Below, piece by piece: positions 1 to 9,014 of a stretch of DNA of 64,000 bases (positions within the stretch are counted from its first letter, which is position 1; each line of letters begins with the position of its first letter). A program made the translations under genes and the position numbers. The notes below the pieces were generated by a model, which saw only the letters and a list, made by a program, of their open reading frames with translations, was not told the DNA's origin and did not search any database. Origin of the DNA: Streptomyces sp. NBC_01723 (GTDB lineage Bacteria; Actinomycetota; Actinomycetes; Streptomycetales; Streptomycetaceae); assembly GCF_036246005.1 (NCBI RefSeq), contig NZ_CP109171.1:4328001-4392000 (forward strand), in the 5' to 3' direction.

Positions 1-1189
1 GAGTTCCAGGTAGCGCATGACCGACAGGTCCAGGTACAGAGGCAACCCGTGGGAGCGCTCGGTGATGATCCGGCGAACTGGTTCGTCGATCAGCGGCTGC
101 CCGTCGCGGCTCAGCCTGCGGACCAGGTAGTCCTCGCAGTCTTCGGGAGGGAAGTCGCCGATCAGGACCTGACGGCCCGATACAGGTCGCCTCACATGTG
201 CCGTGTCGGCTGCGAGACCGGGCCACGCGTGCGGCCCAGTCCAGTCGAGCTGCCCCTCCAGGCTCGTCTCCGCCCACTGGAGGCGGTTGCGTCCGGTGAC
301 GATGAAGAACGCGTTGGGCATCAACCACACGATGCGTTGGAGCAGAGCTCGAAGTCGCGGTGCGTGCGGTCACCGGTGTCCTCGAAGGTGTCCAGCAGGA
401 TCACGGGCAGGGCGCTCTTGTCGGTTGGGAGCTGGGCCAGGTCCTAGGCGAGAAGGTGCGGGTAGAAGCTGAGGGCCTCCAGGTCGGGCTCGGCCTCCAG
501 GAGGTCGGCCAGGCGGGAACAGCCGGCGAGGGCGCGCACGGACTGGCGCCGCTCGCGTAATGCCTTGATGAACGCTCCGGCCCCGTGCCCGAGTGCACTG
601 CCGACGGTGCCGGGCAAGAACAGGGCCTGGGCGACGTCGCTGAGGGCGGACTGCATCTGTTGGGGCAGGGTGGCAGCGGCGCTGAAGCGGCTCATCAGCC
701 CGCCCCGGCGCAGGTAGTCCTCGATCGGTTCGCCCGGGTGGTTGTGCTCCCAGTAGCGGCGCAAGGCGGGGTCGAAGGCGGGCATCGGCCGGCCGAGCGC
801 GGCGACGGCAAGGCGGATGGTGAGGACGACGCGTTCGAAGTCCATGCCCGCGGCGCGCGCAAGGTCGATGCGGACCGGCAGAGTCCGCTCGTCGGGGTGG
901 GACGGCGATTCCCATTGCGCCGGGCGGTGCTCGCTGCGGGCTAGCGATGCCTCGATCTTGCGGGACAGCGTGGACTTGCCGATCCCGCCCACACCGTGGA
1001 ACACGAGGATGTTGCAGCGGGGAGCTTCCAAGTCCTCCAGTCGAAGTCCGCACAGGTCACGTGCCGTATGTGCTCGGCGAGGCCGGCCGTTACGGCCTGC
1101 CACTGTGCCTGCCGGTTCGTGAACGCCTCACTGGCGGAGATGCTCCGGTCGTTCGAGCTGAACAGCGTTCGAAGGTCCCGCCTTGCCAC
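1..1189 (-). pseudogene. Decayed STAND/NB-ARC-type NTPase, cut by the left edge
   Basis: A GTG at 1189 behind a purine-rich ribosome site opens a reading frame starting MARRDLRTLFSSNDRS. The frame shifts near 1035-1045 into one carrying a clear P-loop (VFHGVGGIGKSTLSRK, about 990-950). That frame meets an in-frame TAG at 444-446, continues as readable protein (DLAQLPTDKSALPVILLDT), then needs another frameshift near 345 before homologous-looking sequence (PNAFFIVTGRNRLQW and on) runs off the left edge. Three separate lesions make a functional product unlikely. P-loop plus the following RNRLQW-type sensor region suggests a STAND ATPase of the kind fused to TPRs in Streptomyces; the family is inferred, the lesions are seen. 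Sequencing error could explain one lesion but hardly all. Confidence 0.7.
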
Positions 1190-1354
1190 CGCTCCCCCTG
1201 ACGATCAACTGAGGCCAGGCCAAGCTCCGTTGACGACAGCATGGCACGCTCACATTTAGGCAGGTCCGCAGGCCGCATCCGGCATGCGGCAGTTGAGCCG
1301 ACGGCCTCGGTCAGGGGACGGTGGCCACGGGTTCCCCATTCTGCGTACTCACCC

Positions 1355-2173
1355 TCACAGGTCGAACAGGCTCTCCTGGAAGTTCTCGACGATATCCCGT
1401 CGCGGGTAGAACAGGCCCAGCAGCAGGAACGTCTTGGGGCGGGCCGCGACGTTCCCGACGAAGCAGTGCACGGCCTTCTCCGGAGTGACCATCCGGTCGA
1501 ACCAGCGCTCGCGAAGCTTCTCCTCCACGCCGTCCTTCCCGTAGTGACGAACGAACTTGCGGTACGACTCGCCCGCCTCCCAGTCCCTCAGCCCCATGTC
1601 GTGACCACCGCACTCCTGATCCGCGCATCGGAAGCTGTACCGGAACTCAAGTGGCACCCACTCCAGTTGGCGAAGGTCCTGCGCGAGTAGATCCAACTGA
1701 TCTGCCAGGGCCGCCTTCGAAGCTGGCCAGGGCTCAGCAGGAGCGAAGCGGAAGCCGGTGAACTCATCTGGGCGGAAGACACCAAGCGACGTCCCTCGCA
1801 GCTCTTGGTCCCGCTTTATGGAGCACAGGGACGGCGCCACGAGGGGCTGAACATGCGAGAAGCGTTCGCGCCAGCCGTCCGCTGTCCCGAGGCGCTCGAT
1901 GACCTTGAGGGTCTGCAGGTTGGGGCGCAAGCTCTCGGGACGGCGGTCCCCATGGTGTCGCTGCACGTCGACCTCGACGATCGAGTACTTGGCGAACTGG
2001 CTTTCTTCGTTCAGTAACCGGAACGGAACCGGGAAGAGCCGCACATGCTGGGGCGTTCCCTGGTCGAGCCGTATGCCGGCCACGCAACTCGTCTCGTGGT
2101 ATCTCGCGGACAGTTCCGGATAGGTCTTGACCGTGATCATGATCCGTGCGCGCTGTCGACTCCCCGATCCCAT
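1355..2173 (-). CDS. Uncharacterised protein paired with XRE-DUF488 gene
   Basis: 272 residues from an ATG with a strong GGAGGGGG ribosome site. I do not recognise a named domain. The N-terminal third has a distinctive block (SCVAGIRLDQGTPQHVRLFP, then VPFRLLNEE and KYSIVEVDV), and residues around 205-215 hold a CADQECGGH segment that could bind metal. No signal peptide or membrane segment is visible. It lies 89 bases downstream of the XRE-DUF488 gene on the same strand, so the two are probably co-transcribed. Function is unknown. Its position beside a DUF488 protein and a wrecked STAND NTPase suggests an accessory stress or defence role, which is inference only. Confidence 0.8.
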   Translation of the reverse strand: MGSGSRQRARIMITVKTYPELSARYHETSCVAGIRLDQGTPQHVRLFPVPFRLLNEESQFAKYSIVEVDVQRHHGDRRPESLRPNLQTLKVIERLGTADGWRERFSHVQPLVAPSLCSIKRDQELRGTSLGVFRPDEFTGFRFAPAEPWPASKAALADQLDLLAQDLRQLEWVPLEFRYSFRCADQECGGHDMGLRDWEAGESYRKFVRHYGKDGVEEKLRERWFDRMVTPEKAVHCFVGNVAARPKTFLLLGLFYPRRDIVENFQESLFDL

Positions 2174-2262
2174 GGTTGCCCCCTCCACAGATCTCCCGAT
2201 CTGCTGATTGGAGGAGAGGCATGCGCTACGGGCAAGAGCGCGTGCAGGAGCAAGGGGCGAAG

Positions 2263-2952
2263 TCAGGCCAGGGGAATTACCGGCACGGCGGCCCGCTTGC
2301 GAACCGTCTCCAGGACGACCTGCCGGTGGCAGCGGCTCTCGTCCTTCTCGAAGCACAGCACCGCCACCCGCGACTGCCGGGCGTGCTCCGCGAGGCGGTC
2401 AAGATCGGACTGGGCCTCCTCGGACTGCAGCAGGCCACGGAAGCGTGCCCGCCCTACTTCGAGGCGGCCGTCCCAGAAGGGCTCCCGGTTGTCCTTCGGA
2501 TTGCCCAGGCCACGCAGGTGCGTGTACTCAATACCGGCCTCCGCCAGGGCATCTCCGAGGCGGGTCTTGCTGAAGCCCTTCTTGCGGCTGATCGGCGTGA
2601 GCCGTACATCCGCCACGACACCGATGCGGCTGTCGACGAGCGCGGCGACGAACGAGTCGATGTCCCGCCCTTCGTATCCGGCGGACCACAGACCGGGCGT
2701 GACGGGCGCGACCTGGGTCGCCCGGAACAGATCATCGAGAGAGACCGCAAGAGCCTCGGCCACTGCGCCAACGGTCAGGAAACCTGGCTGGATCGCTCCC
2801 TCGCTCTCCAGGCGGCCCAGCGTCCCGACGGCGATGCCTGCCTCCTTCGCCAGCCGTTCCCGCGTCCACCCACGGTCTTCCCTTAACGCACGTACCCGCT
2901 GGGCGAGCGCACGGGCCCGGTCGTGAGAAGGGACTGAGCGATGACCTGCCAT
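2263..2952 (-). CDS. XRE helix-turn-helix fused to DUF488 domain
   Basis: 229 residues. Residues 13-75 form a Cro/C1-type helix-turn-helix (LAKEAGIAVGTLGRLESEG). From about residue 88 a complete DUF488 domain follows, beginning SAGYEGRDIDSFV and ending with the family signature CFEKDESRCHRQVV near residue 200. DUF488 proteins are conserved but biochemically undefined; the Cys/His-rich tail hints at metal or nucleic-acid chemistry. Fusion to a phage-type repressor helix-turn-helix suggests the protein regulates itself and its downstream partner. The start ATG overlaps nothing upstream, and the gene faces the 3' end of the tRNA-Pro gene. Confidence 0.85.
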   Translation of the reverse strand: MAGHRSVPSHDRARALAQRVRALREDRGWTRERLAKEAGIAVGTLGRLESEGAIQPGFLTVGAVAEALAVSLDDLFRATQVAPVTPGLWSAGYEGRDIDSFVAALVDSRIGVVADVRLTPISRKKGFSKTRLGDALAEAGIEYTHLRGLGNPKDNREPFWDGRLEVGRARFRGLLQSEEAQSDLDRLAEHARQSRVAVLCFEKDESRCHRQVVLETVRKRAAVPVIPLA

Positions 2953-3082
2953 ATGCGGTGTTCCTAACGACCGTTGGGGCGGCCCGCACGGTATTACTGG
3001 TCAGCTACGAGCCCGGGATTCGCGAATGCGCAGGTCATCGGGCGCGCGGGCGCCGCTGTTCCTGCGGCACTGGAGACTGCTC

Positions 3083-3113
3083 CTGGGAGAAGCCGACCAA
3101 GATCTTCTCCCAG
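3083..3113. terminator. Hairpin between tRNA-Pro and XRE-DUF488 gene
   Basis: Perfect 10-base inverted repeat (CTGGGAGAAG / CTTCTCCCAG) with an 11-base loop. It lies in the gap between the tRNA gene and the leftward DUF488 gene and may be a second terminator or part of the promoter leader of the latter. Confidence 0.4.
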
Positions 3114-3143
3114 ATTTCTCCCAAGCGATCTCCAGGAACCACT

Positions 3144-3178
3144 CAGGGGCCCGACCCGCTCTGCGGATCAGGCCCCTG
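3144..3178 (-). terminator. Terminator-like hairpin after tRNA-Pro
   Basis: Inverted repeat CAGGGGCC / GGCCCCTG, 17 bases downstream of the tRNA 3' end on the minus strand. Position fits termination of the tRNA transcript; no clear T run. Confidence 0.5.
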
Positions 3179-3194
3179 ACCTGGAACTTCACTG

Positions 3195-3268
<74 letters not shown>

Positions 3269-3335
3269 ATCGTCGCTGCTCGTCGCGGCGACGTCGTTTA
3301 CTTTAGCCCACCGGTGGCCGGAGACGAAATCCGGT

Positions 3336-4085
3336 TTAGCGGGGTCGGCGGAGTGGGTTCGGGCGGATGTGGTCGAGGGTGATGAGGAGGACGGCCAGGG
3401 CGTAGAGGGCCAGGCCGACGAGGAGGGCGTTGCCCAGGACTCCCTTGAAGCCGTGCTGGTCGACGTCGAGGAAGGGGTAGAGGTAGCGGTCCTGCGTGCC
3501 GGGGAGCAGCAGCTCGCCGCGGGCCAGGGTGAAGGCCAGGTAGGCCAGGGGGTAGAGGAGCCACGTGGGGGCCTGGCGCAGGTGCAGGCGGCCGGGGACG
3601 GTGAGGAGGAGCCAGTCCAGGGCCGCGGCGACCGGGACCGCCGTGTGCAGGATGTGGGTCGCGGCCGTCTGCCAGCCCGCGCCGGCGCCGTCCGGTGCGA
3701 CGAAGGGGCTCGCCGCGTTGGCCAGGAGCAGGTGGTGGACCAGGCCGGCGGTGGCGACGTAGAGCAGGGCCGCGCCCGTCACCGCGCCCGGCAGGGGGTG
3801 GTGGGCGGACCAGGCGCAGCGGGCGGACGCGATCATGACCAGCGCCAGCAGGAGGCCACTCTGGATCGTGAAGTGGCTCAGGGTCTTCAGGACCGGGCCG
3901 CCCACGAGCAGCTCGATCGTCACTCCGGTCAGCGCCAGCAGCGCGGTGAGGAGGCGGAAGACCGCGATCAGCCTGCGGCGTACGGGGGTCACGACGGCCG
4001 TCGCCGGTACGACCGTGGGCAGCAGGGCGCGGTGACCCGGGATCGGGGGGAGGTCCGGGATGTCCCTGGGTATCGGGGCTGTCAT
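3336..4085 (-). CDS. Pr6Pr-family integral membrane protein
   Basis: 249 residues with about six hydrophobic segments from residue 38 to 240 after a Pro-rich cytoplasmic start. The layout and the segments HFTIQSGLLLALVMIASARC and FLDVDQHGFKGVLGN match the Pr6Pr/FAR-17a-like family, which is common in Streptomyces and has no assigned activity. It sits alone, convergent with nothing, after the tRNA gene; the start ATG is close to a tandem repeat array that separates it from the metallophosphoesterase gene. Confidence 0.8.
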   Translation of the reverse strand: MTAPIPRDIPDLPPIPGHRALLPTVVPATAVVTPVRRRLIAVFRLLTALLALTGVTIELLVGGPVLKTLSHFTIQSGLLLALVMIASARCAWSAHHPLPGAVTGAALLYVATAGLVHHLLLANAASPFVAPDGAGAGWQTAATHILHTAVPVAAALDWLLLTVPGRLHLRQAPTWLLYPLAYLAFTLARGELLLPGTQDRYLYPFLDVDQHGFKGVLGNALLVGLALYALAVLLITLDHIRPNPLRRPR

Positions 4086-4140
4086 GGCCTCACGCTAGGC
4101 AGACCGGACATATCGGGCTATGCGGGTGGGCCGTGTGGGT

Positions 4141-4212
4141 TACCCGGGATACCGGGGTTACCCGGGTTACCGGGGTTACCCGGGTTACCAGGGATACGCG
4201 GGTTACCCGGCC
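4141..4212. repeat. Four 18-base tandem repeats
   Basis: Units at 4141, 4159, 4177 and 4195 of the form TACCCGGGTTACCGGGGT with 1-5 changes each. The array fills the gap between two leftward genes, directly downstream of the metallophosphoesterase stop and upstream of the Pr6Pr start. Each unit is itself partly self-complementary (ACCCGGGT), so the array could fold as a chain of hairpins. Confidence 0.85.
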
Positions 4213-4246
4213 CGCCGGCCCGCCGCCCTCCCCGTGCCGCGCCCCC

Positions 4247-5176
4247 TTACCGCCCCCGCGCCACCAACGTCAGCAGCGTCGCCTCCGGTGGGCAGAAGAA
4301 GCGGACCGGGGTGTAGCGGCTCGCGCCGCAGCCCGCGGAGACGTGGAGGTAGGACGTACGGCCCTCCGCCGTGTGCGTGGACAGGCCCTTCACGCGGTCC
4401 GTGTCCAGGTCGCAGTTGGTGACCAGCGCGCCGTAGAAGGGGATGCACAGCTGGCCCCCGTGCGTGTGGCCGGCCAGGATCAGGGGGTAGTCGTCCGCCG
4501 CGTAGGCGTCCAGGACGCGCAGGTACGGCGCGTGCACCACGCCCATCGAGAAGTCCGCCGTGCCGGACGGGCCGCCCGCGACCTCCGCGTACCGGTCGCG
4601 CTTGATGTGCGGGTCGTCGAGGCCGGTCAGCTCGACGGACATGCCCTCGATCTTGAGCGTGCCGCGCGTGTTCGTGAGGTTCTGCCAGCCCGCGGCGTCG
4701 AAGCCGTCGCGCAGGCCCTCCCACGGGTTGTGGACGACGCCCACGGCGGGCGGGTTGCCGTTGAGGCCGTGACGGCCCTGGAGCTTCTCGGTCAGGTACC
4801 GGCCGGGATTGCGGAGCTTGGGGCCGTAGTAGTCGTTGGAGCCGAAGACGTAGGCGCCCGGGAACTCCATCAGCGGGCCCAGGGCGTCCAGGACCTCGGG
4901 GACGCCCGCCGGGTCGGACAGGTTGTCGCCCGTGTTGATCACGAAGTCGGGGCGCAGGCCGGCCAGGGAGCGCAGCCAGCGCTGCTTCTTGCGCTGGCCG
5001 CCGACCATGTGGATGTCGGAGACCTGGAGCACGCGCAGCGGGCCCATGCCGGCGGGCAGGACGGGGACCGTGACCCGTCGGAGGCGGAACGAGCGGGGTT
5101 CGATCCCCGCCGCGTAGACCAGACCGGCGGCGCCAACCGCCGTGATTCCCAGGGGCACTCCGTATCGCGCGCGCAT
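4247..5176 (-). CDS. Membrane-anchored metallophosphoesterase
   Basis: 309 residues. Residues 7-24 form an N-terminal hydrophobic anchor. The calcineurin-like fold follows, with metal-ligand motifs DIHMVGG (about 54-60), GDNLSD (83-88), a degenerate GSNDYYG in place of GNHD (about 111-117), and GHTHGGQL (about 236-243). This matches the YkuE/YaeI-like membrane-facing phosphoesterases; the substrate is unknown, and phospholipid-linked phosphates are a possibility. GSND instead of GNHE/GNHD is seen in several family members but could affect activity. The gene diverges from yqeY. Confidence 0.85.
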   Translation of the reverse strand: MRARYGVPLGITAVGAAGLVYAAGIEPRSFRLRRVTVPVLPAGMGPLRVLQVSDIHMVGGQRKKQRWLRSLAGLRPDFVINTGDNLSDPAGVPEVLDALGPLMEFPGAYVFGSNDYYGPKLRNPGRYLTEKLQGRHGLNGNPPAVGVVHNPWEGLRDGFDAAGWQNLTNTRGTLKIEGMSVELTGLDDPHIKRDRYAEVAGGPSGTADFSMGVVHAPYLRVLDAYAADDYPLILAGHTHGGQLCIPFYGALVTNCDLDTDRVKGLSTHTAEGRTSYLHVSAGCGASRYTPVRFFCPPEATLLTLVARGR

Positions 5177-5318
5177 ACGTCCATCGTGTCAGAAGCGGGG
5201 GCGAGGGGCCGACCACGGGGACGGCGGCCACGCTGATCCGCCCGCGGGTCCTCGGACCGACCGGCACTCGGGAAAATCGGCGGGCGATCGTCCGGCCGTA
5301 CCTGCGACAATCAGGTCC

Positions 5319-5783
5319 ATGACCACGCTCAAGTCGAAGCTGCACGCCGACCTCAACGCCGCGATCAAGGAGCGTGACGAGCTGCGCTCCTCGACGCTCC
5401 GGCTGACGCTCGCCGCGATCACCAAGGAGGAGGTCGCGGGGAAGGAGAAGCGGGAGCTCTCCGACGACGAGGTGCAGAAGGTGATCACCCGCGAGGCGAA
5501 GAAGCGCCGGGAGGCCGCCGAGGCCTTCGCGCAGGGGGGTCGCGCCGAGAGCGCCGAGCGGGAGAAGGCGGAGGGCGAGGTGCTCGCCGCGTACCTGCCG
5601 AAGCAGCTGTCGGACGACGAGCTGAACGCGATCGTCGCGCAGGCCGTCGAGGAGGCGAAGGCGGGCGGTGCCGAGGGGCCGCGGGCCATGGGCGCCGTCA
5701 TGAAGATCGTCAACCCGAAGGTCGCCGGGCTGGCCGAGGGCGGCCGGGTCGCCGCCGCGGTCAAGAGGACGCTCGCCGTCTGA
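5319..5783 (+). CDS. GatB/YqeY domain protein
   Basis: 154 residues, whole-length match to the YqeY family: a helical N-terminal half (KLHADLNAAIKERDELRSST) and a C-terminal domain like the tail of GatB (GPRAMGAVMKIVNPKVAGLA). GatB tails bind tRNA in the amidotransferase; the free-standing version is thought to act in tRNA or aminoacylation quality control, but its role is not established. ATG at 5319 is preferred over the upstream extension, which has atypical composition. A strong terminator follows the stop. Confidence 0.9.
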   Translation: MTTLKSKLHADLNAAIKERDELRSSTLRLTLAAITKEEVAGKEKRELSDDEVQKVITREAKKRREAAEAFAQGGRAESAEREKAEGEVLAAYLPKQLSDDELNAIVAQAVEEAKAGGAEGPRAMGAVMKIVNPKVAGLAEGGRVAAAVKRTLAV

Positions 5784-5830
5784 GCCGTACCCGTCCCCCG
5801 GGCAGCCGCCGGGCTGAACCCCACCCCGTA

Positions 5831-5877
5831 ACGAGTGAGGGCGCCCTCCGCGAAAAGCGGAGGGCGCCCTCACTCGT
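5831..5877. terminator. Strong bidirectional terminator
   Basis: Perfect 21-base inverted repeat with a GAAAA loop between the convergent yqeY gene (plus) and the PBP gene (minus, ending at 5890). One hairpin serves both transcripts. Confidence 0.9.
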
Positions 5878-5889
5878 ACGCGTGCGGTC

Positions 5890-8178
5890 TCAGTCGCGTC
5901 CGCCCGGCCCGTTCCCCGGCCCCTGGATCAGGTTCCCGGGGAAGCCGCCGTCCCCGCCGCCGTTGCCGTTGCCGCCGCCGTTGTCCGACCCGCCGTTGCC
6001 GGTGCCGCCGTCGATCAGGCCGCCGATGAAGCCGTCGTCGCCGTTGTTCCCGTCGTCCTGGCCCGGGTCCTCGGCCCCTTCGTCGCGGCCCTTGTCCTTG
6101 TCCTTCTCGCCGTCCGGGATGTCGACGAGGTTGAAGGAGGGGGAGTCCTTGCCGGCCAGGGCGCCGGTCATGGCGTCCTTCCAGATGGGACCGGGAACCG
6201 CGCCACCGAAGACGAGCGGGTGGTAGACACCGCCGATCGTGATGTTCTTCATCTCGACCTTCTGGGTGGCGCTGCCGACCCAGACGGCGCCCGACATGTT
6301 CGGCGTGTAGCCGACGAACCAGGCGTTCTTCCGCTCGTCGGTCGTACCGGTCTTGCCCGCGTTGGCGCGGTCGCTGAGGCCGGCCTCCTTACCCGTACCG
6401 GAGTCGACCACACCCTGCAGCAGCGTGTTCACGCTGTCCGCGGTCTTCTCGGTCATGGCCCGGGAGCACGTGGACTTCGGCACCTCGAGCGACGTCTGCT
6501 TGTTGCCGACCTTCTGCGTGATCGACTCGATGGCGACCGGCGTGCAGTACATGCCGCGCGAGGCGAAGGTCGCGTAGGCGCTCGCCATGGTCAGCGGGGA
6601 CATACCGACCGAGCCGAGGGCGAGGGCGGAGGGGTTCTGCGGGAGCTTGTCGCCGTTGCCCTGGTGGACGTTGAGCTTGTCCGCCATCTCGGACACCGGG
6701 CACAGGCCGATGTCGGCGAGCATCTGCACGAAGTAGGTGTTGACCGACTTGGCCATCGCCTCCTTCAGGCGGTACGGACCGACCTCCGACTCGTTCTCGT
6801 TCTCCACGCGGTAGCTCGAGTCGTTGATCCAGGGCTTGTCACAGGTCTGGATGGGGCTCGGGTAGTCCATGTCGTACGGCGACGAGTACTCCTTCGTCGG
6901 CGGTACGTTCTGCTCCAGCGCCGCGGCCGCCAGGAAGGGCTTGAACGTCGAACCCGTCGGGAAGCCGTAGTTGGAGCCGCCGTAGGCCGCGTCGACCGAG
7001 TAGTTGTACTCGGTCTCGTTCTTGCCGTAGCCGTACGGCTTCGACTGGCCCATCGCGACGATCTTGCCGGTGCCCGGCTCGACCAGCGTGCTCGCCGCGG
7101 CGACCGAGTCCGACTTGTTGACGTGGTCCTTGAGCGACTGCTGGACCGATTCCTGGGCCTGCGGGTCCATCGTCGTACGGATGGTCAGGCCGCCCTGGTT
7201 CCAGATCTTGGCCCGGTCCTTGCGGGTCTTGCCGAAGACCTTGTCGCTGAGGAAGACCTCGCGCACGTAGTCGCAGAAGAAGCTGGCGTTCTTCACGGCC
7301 GTGATGCAGCCGTTCTTGGGCCGGCTGATCTTCAGCCCGAGCGGGGCCTTCTTCGCCTTGTCGGCCTCCGCCTGGGAGATGTCGCCGACCTGGGCCATCC
7401 GCGTCAGGACGGTGTTGCGCCGCTTGGTGGCCTCGGCCTCGTCGTTGACCGGGTCGTACCGGCTGGGCGACTGGACGATGCCGGCCAGGAGGGCGGACTC
7501 CTGGACGTTGAGGTCCTTGGCGGACTTGGAGAAGTAGCGCTGGGCGGCGGCCTCGACGCCGTACGCCTGCTGGCCGAAGAAGGTGATGTTCAGGTAGTTC
7601 TCGAGGATCTTCTTCTTGCCCAGCTCCTCCTCGACCTGGATCGCGAGCTTCAGCTCCTGGATCTTGCGGCCGAGGGTCTGCTGGGTGGCCTGGGCGACCT
7701 TCGTCGGGTCGTCGCCGGCCTCCTCCACGAAGACGTTCTTGACGTACTGCTGCGTGAGGGTGGACGCGCCCTCGGAGACCTCACCGCTGCGCGCGTTCTT
7801 GTTGAGCGCGCGCAGGACGCCCTTGAGGTCGATCGCGCCGTGCTGGTAGAAGCGCGAGTCCTCGATCGCGACGATCGCCTTCTGCATGTACGGCGAGATG
7901 TCCTTGAGGTCGACCACCGTGCGGTCGCGCGAGTAGACCGTGGCGATGGTGCCGCCCTCGGCATCGAGGATGGCGGTGCGCTGGCTCAGCGGGGGAGTCT
8001 TCAGGTTGGCCGGGAGGGCGTCGAAGCCCTCCACCGACCCCTTGGCCGCGAGCCCCAGCGCGCCTACGGCGGGCAGCGCGATGCCGGCCAGCACCGCTCC
8101 CGCGAGCACACTGACACCGAGGAACTTGGCGGCCTGCTGCGTTGGCGACAGACCTCCGCCCGAGCGCTTCTTTGGCAT
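5890..8178 (-). CDS. Class A penicillin-binding protein (transglycosylase/transpeptidase)
   Basis: 762 residues. Short basic cytoplasmic tail, one membrane anchor (about 19-46), then a GT51 transglycosylase domain with catalytic Glu106 in EDSRFYQHG and GASTLTQQ at 137-144. The transpeptidase domain carries the serine triad S410-TFK, S478-VN and K609-TGT. It polymerises and cross-links peptidoglycan outside the membrane. The last 70 residues are an Asp/Gly/Asn-rich tail (several GGGNGNGG runs), typical of actinobacterial PonA-type enzymes. Divergent from wblA, with a 460-base gap shared by both promoters. It corresponds in order to the PBP beside wblA in S. coelicolor. Confidence 0.95.
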   Translation of the reverse strand: MPKKRSGGGLSPTQQAAKFLGVSVLAGAVLAGIALPAVGALGLAAKGSVEGFDALPANLKTPPLSQRTAILDAEGGTIATVYSRDRTVVDLKDISPYMQKAIVAIEDSRFYQHGAIDLKGVLRALNKNARSGEVSEGASTLTQQYVKNVFVEEAGDDPTKVAQATQQTLGRKIQELKLAIQVEEELGKKKILENYLNITFFGQQAYGVEAAAQRYFSKSAKDLNVQESALLAGIVQSPSRYDPVNDEAEATKRRNTVLTRMAQVGDISQAEADKAKKAPLGLKISRPKNGCITAVKNASFFCDYVREVFLSDKVFGKTRKDRAKIWNQGGLTIRTTMDPQAQESVQQSLKDHVNKSDSVAAASTLVEPGTGKIVAMGQSKPYGYGKNETEYNYSVDAAYGGSNYGFPTGSTFKPFLAAAALEQNVPPTKEYSSPYDMDYPSPIQTCDKPWINDSSYRVENENESEVGPYRLKEAMAKSVNTYFVQMLADIGLCPVSEMADKLNVHQGNGDKLPQNPSALALGSVGMSPLTMASAYATFASRGMYCTPVAIESITQKVGNKQTSLEVPKSTCSRAMTEKTADSVNTLLQGVVDSGTGKEAGLSDRANAGKTGTTDERKNAWFVGYTPNMSGAVWVGSATQKVEMKNITIGGVYHPLVFGGAVPGPIWKDAMTGALAGKDSPSFNLVDIPDGEKDKDKGRDEGAEDPGQDDGNNGDDGFIGGLIDGGTGNGGSDNGGGNGNGGGDGGFPGNLIQGPGNGPGGRD

Positions 8179-8638
8179 GGAGGCAGCCTACGTTCTCATT
8201 CGCCGGACACGCGTATATGCCTTGGCCTAAGCTGCACTCAACTGTCACAGCAGTGCGGCCACGTATCAATACGTCCGGCGACCCCGAATCGTTCCGGATC
8301 CGCTCGGTTTTTTTCTGAGGGCCCCCATTGGGGGGCGTGTTGGTGTGTGGCGGCGCGTGCCACGGCGTGTGGATTACGTGTCCGAATCCGCCTTGTGTGT
8401 CAATCGGTGTCCGTTGTGGCGCAAGAGAGATGACCCGAATGTCGGGATCGTCGCGCATGTCGCCAGCTCACTCCCCCGGGTGATCTGCCGCTTACCCATA
8501 GTCCGTTCGGGCCATTCAAGATTGGGCCCGAAGGGGGTGTTGCGCTGTGCCCACCTTCCGTAACGTCCTCAACTGGCGGCGGTGAATATGCCGCTGCCGC
8601 CGTGGGGGAGCCTCGATTCGGGAGAGGACGGCGCCGGT
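8179..8638. promoter_or_regulatory. Divergent control region of the PBP gene and wblA
   Basis: 460 bases without a credible gene. It holds an unusual T run followed by a G/C hairpin (GCCCCC at 8321-8326 with GGGGGC at 8331-8336) and, nearer wblA, a possible -35/-10 pair TTGCGC / TAACGT around 8540-8566. The length fits the heavily regulated upstream region known for wblA. The promoter elements are my reading and untested. Confidence 0.5.
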
Positions 8639-8977
8639 ATGGGCTGGGTAACCGACTGGAGTGCGCAGGCCGCCTGCCGCACTACCGATCCGGACGAACT
8701 GTTCGTTCAGGGAGCAGCGCAGAACAGGGCCAAGGCGGTGTGCACCGGGTGCCCGGTGCGGACCGAGTGCCTGGCCGACGCGCTGGACAACCGCGTCGAG
8801 TTCGGCGTGTGGGGAGGCATGACGGAGCGGGAGCGCCGCGCACTGCTGCGCAGGCGGCCCACCGTGACGTCCTGGCGCCGGCTGTTGGAGACGGCGCGGA
8901 CGGAGTACGAGCGGGGGGCCGGCATCCTGCCTCTCGACGACGACGAGGTGTACGAGAACTACATGGCCGTGGGCTGA
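8639..8977 (+). CDS. wblA: WblA, Wbl-family iron-sulfur regulator
   Basis: 112 residues from ATG 8639 (MGWVTDWSAQAAC), matching the known WblA length; the upstream in-frame ATG at 8588 is rejected for that reason. Four conserved cysteines C13, C35, C38 and C44 bind the [4Fe-4S] cluster, followed by the Wbl turn GVWGG (56-60) and a basic tail ERERRALLRRRP that contacts DNA. In Streptomyces WblA is a pleiotropic regulator that promotes sporulation and represses antibiotic genes, acting with the principal sigma factor region 4. Its neighbours (PBP and two ArsA-like ATPases) are the same as in S. coelicolor. Confidence 0.95.
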   Translation: MGWVTDWSAQAACRTTDPDELFVQGAAQNRAKAVCTGCPVRTECLADALDNRVEFGVWGGMTERERRALLRRRPTVTSWRRLLETARTEYERGAGILPLDDDEVYENYMAVG

Positions 8978-9014
8978 GCCGCCGCTCCGGGGTCCTCGGA
9001 CGCCCGGGTCGGAG

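Noticed and set aside
6220..8433. Long plus-strand frame opposite the PBP gene
   Set aside because: Antisense shadow; the minus strand encodes a complete PBP with all catalytic motifs.
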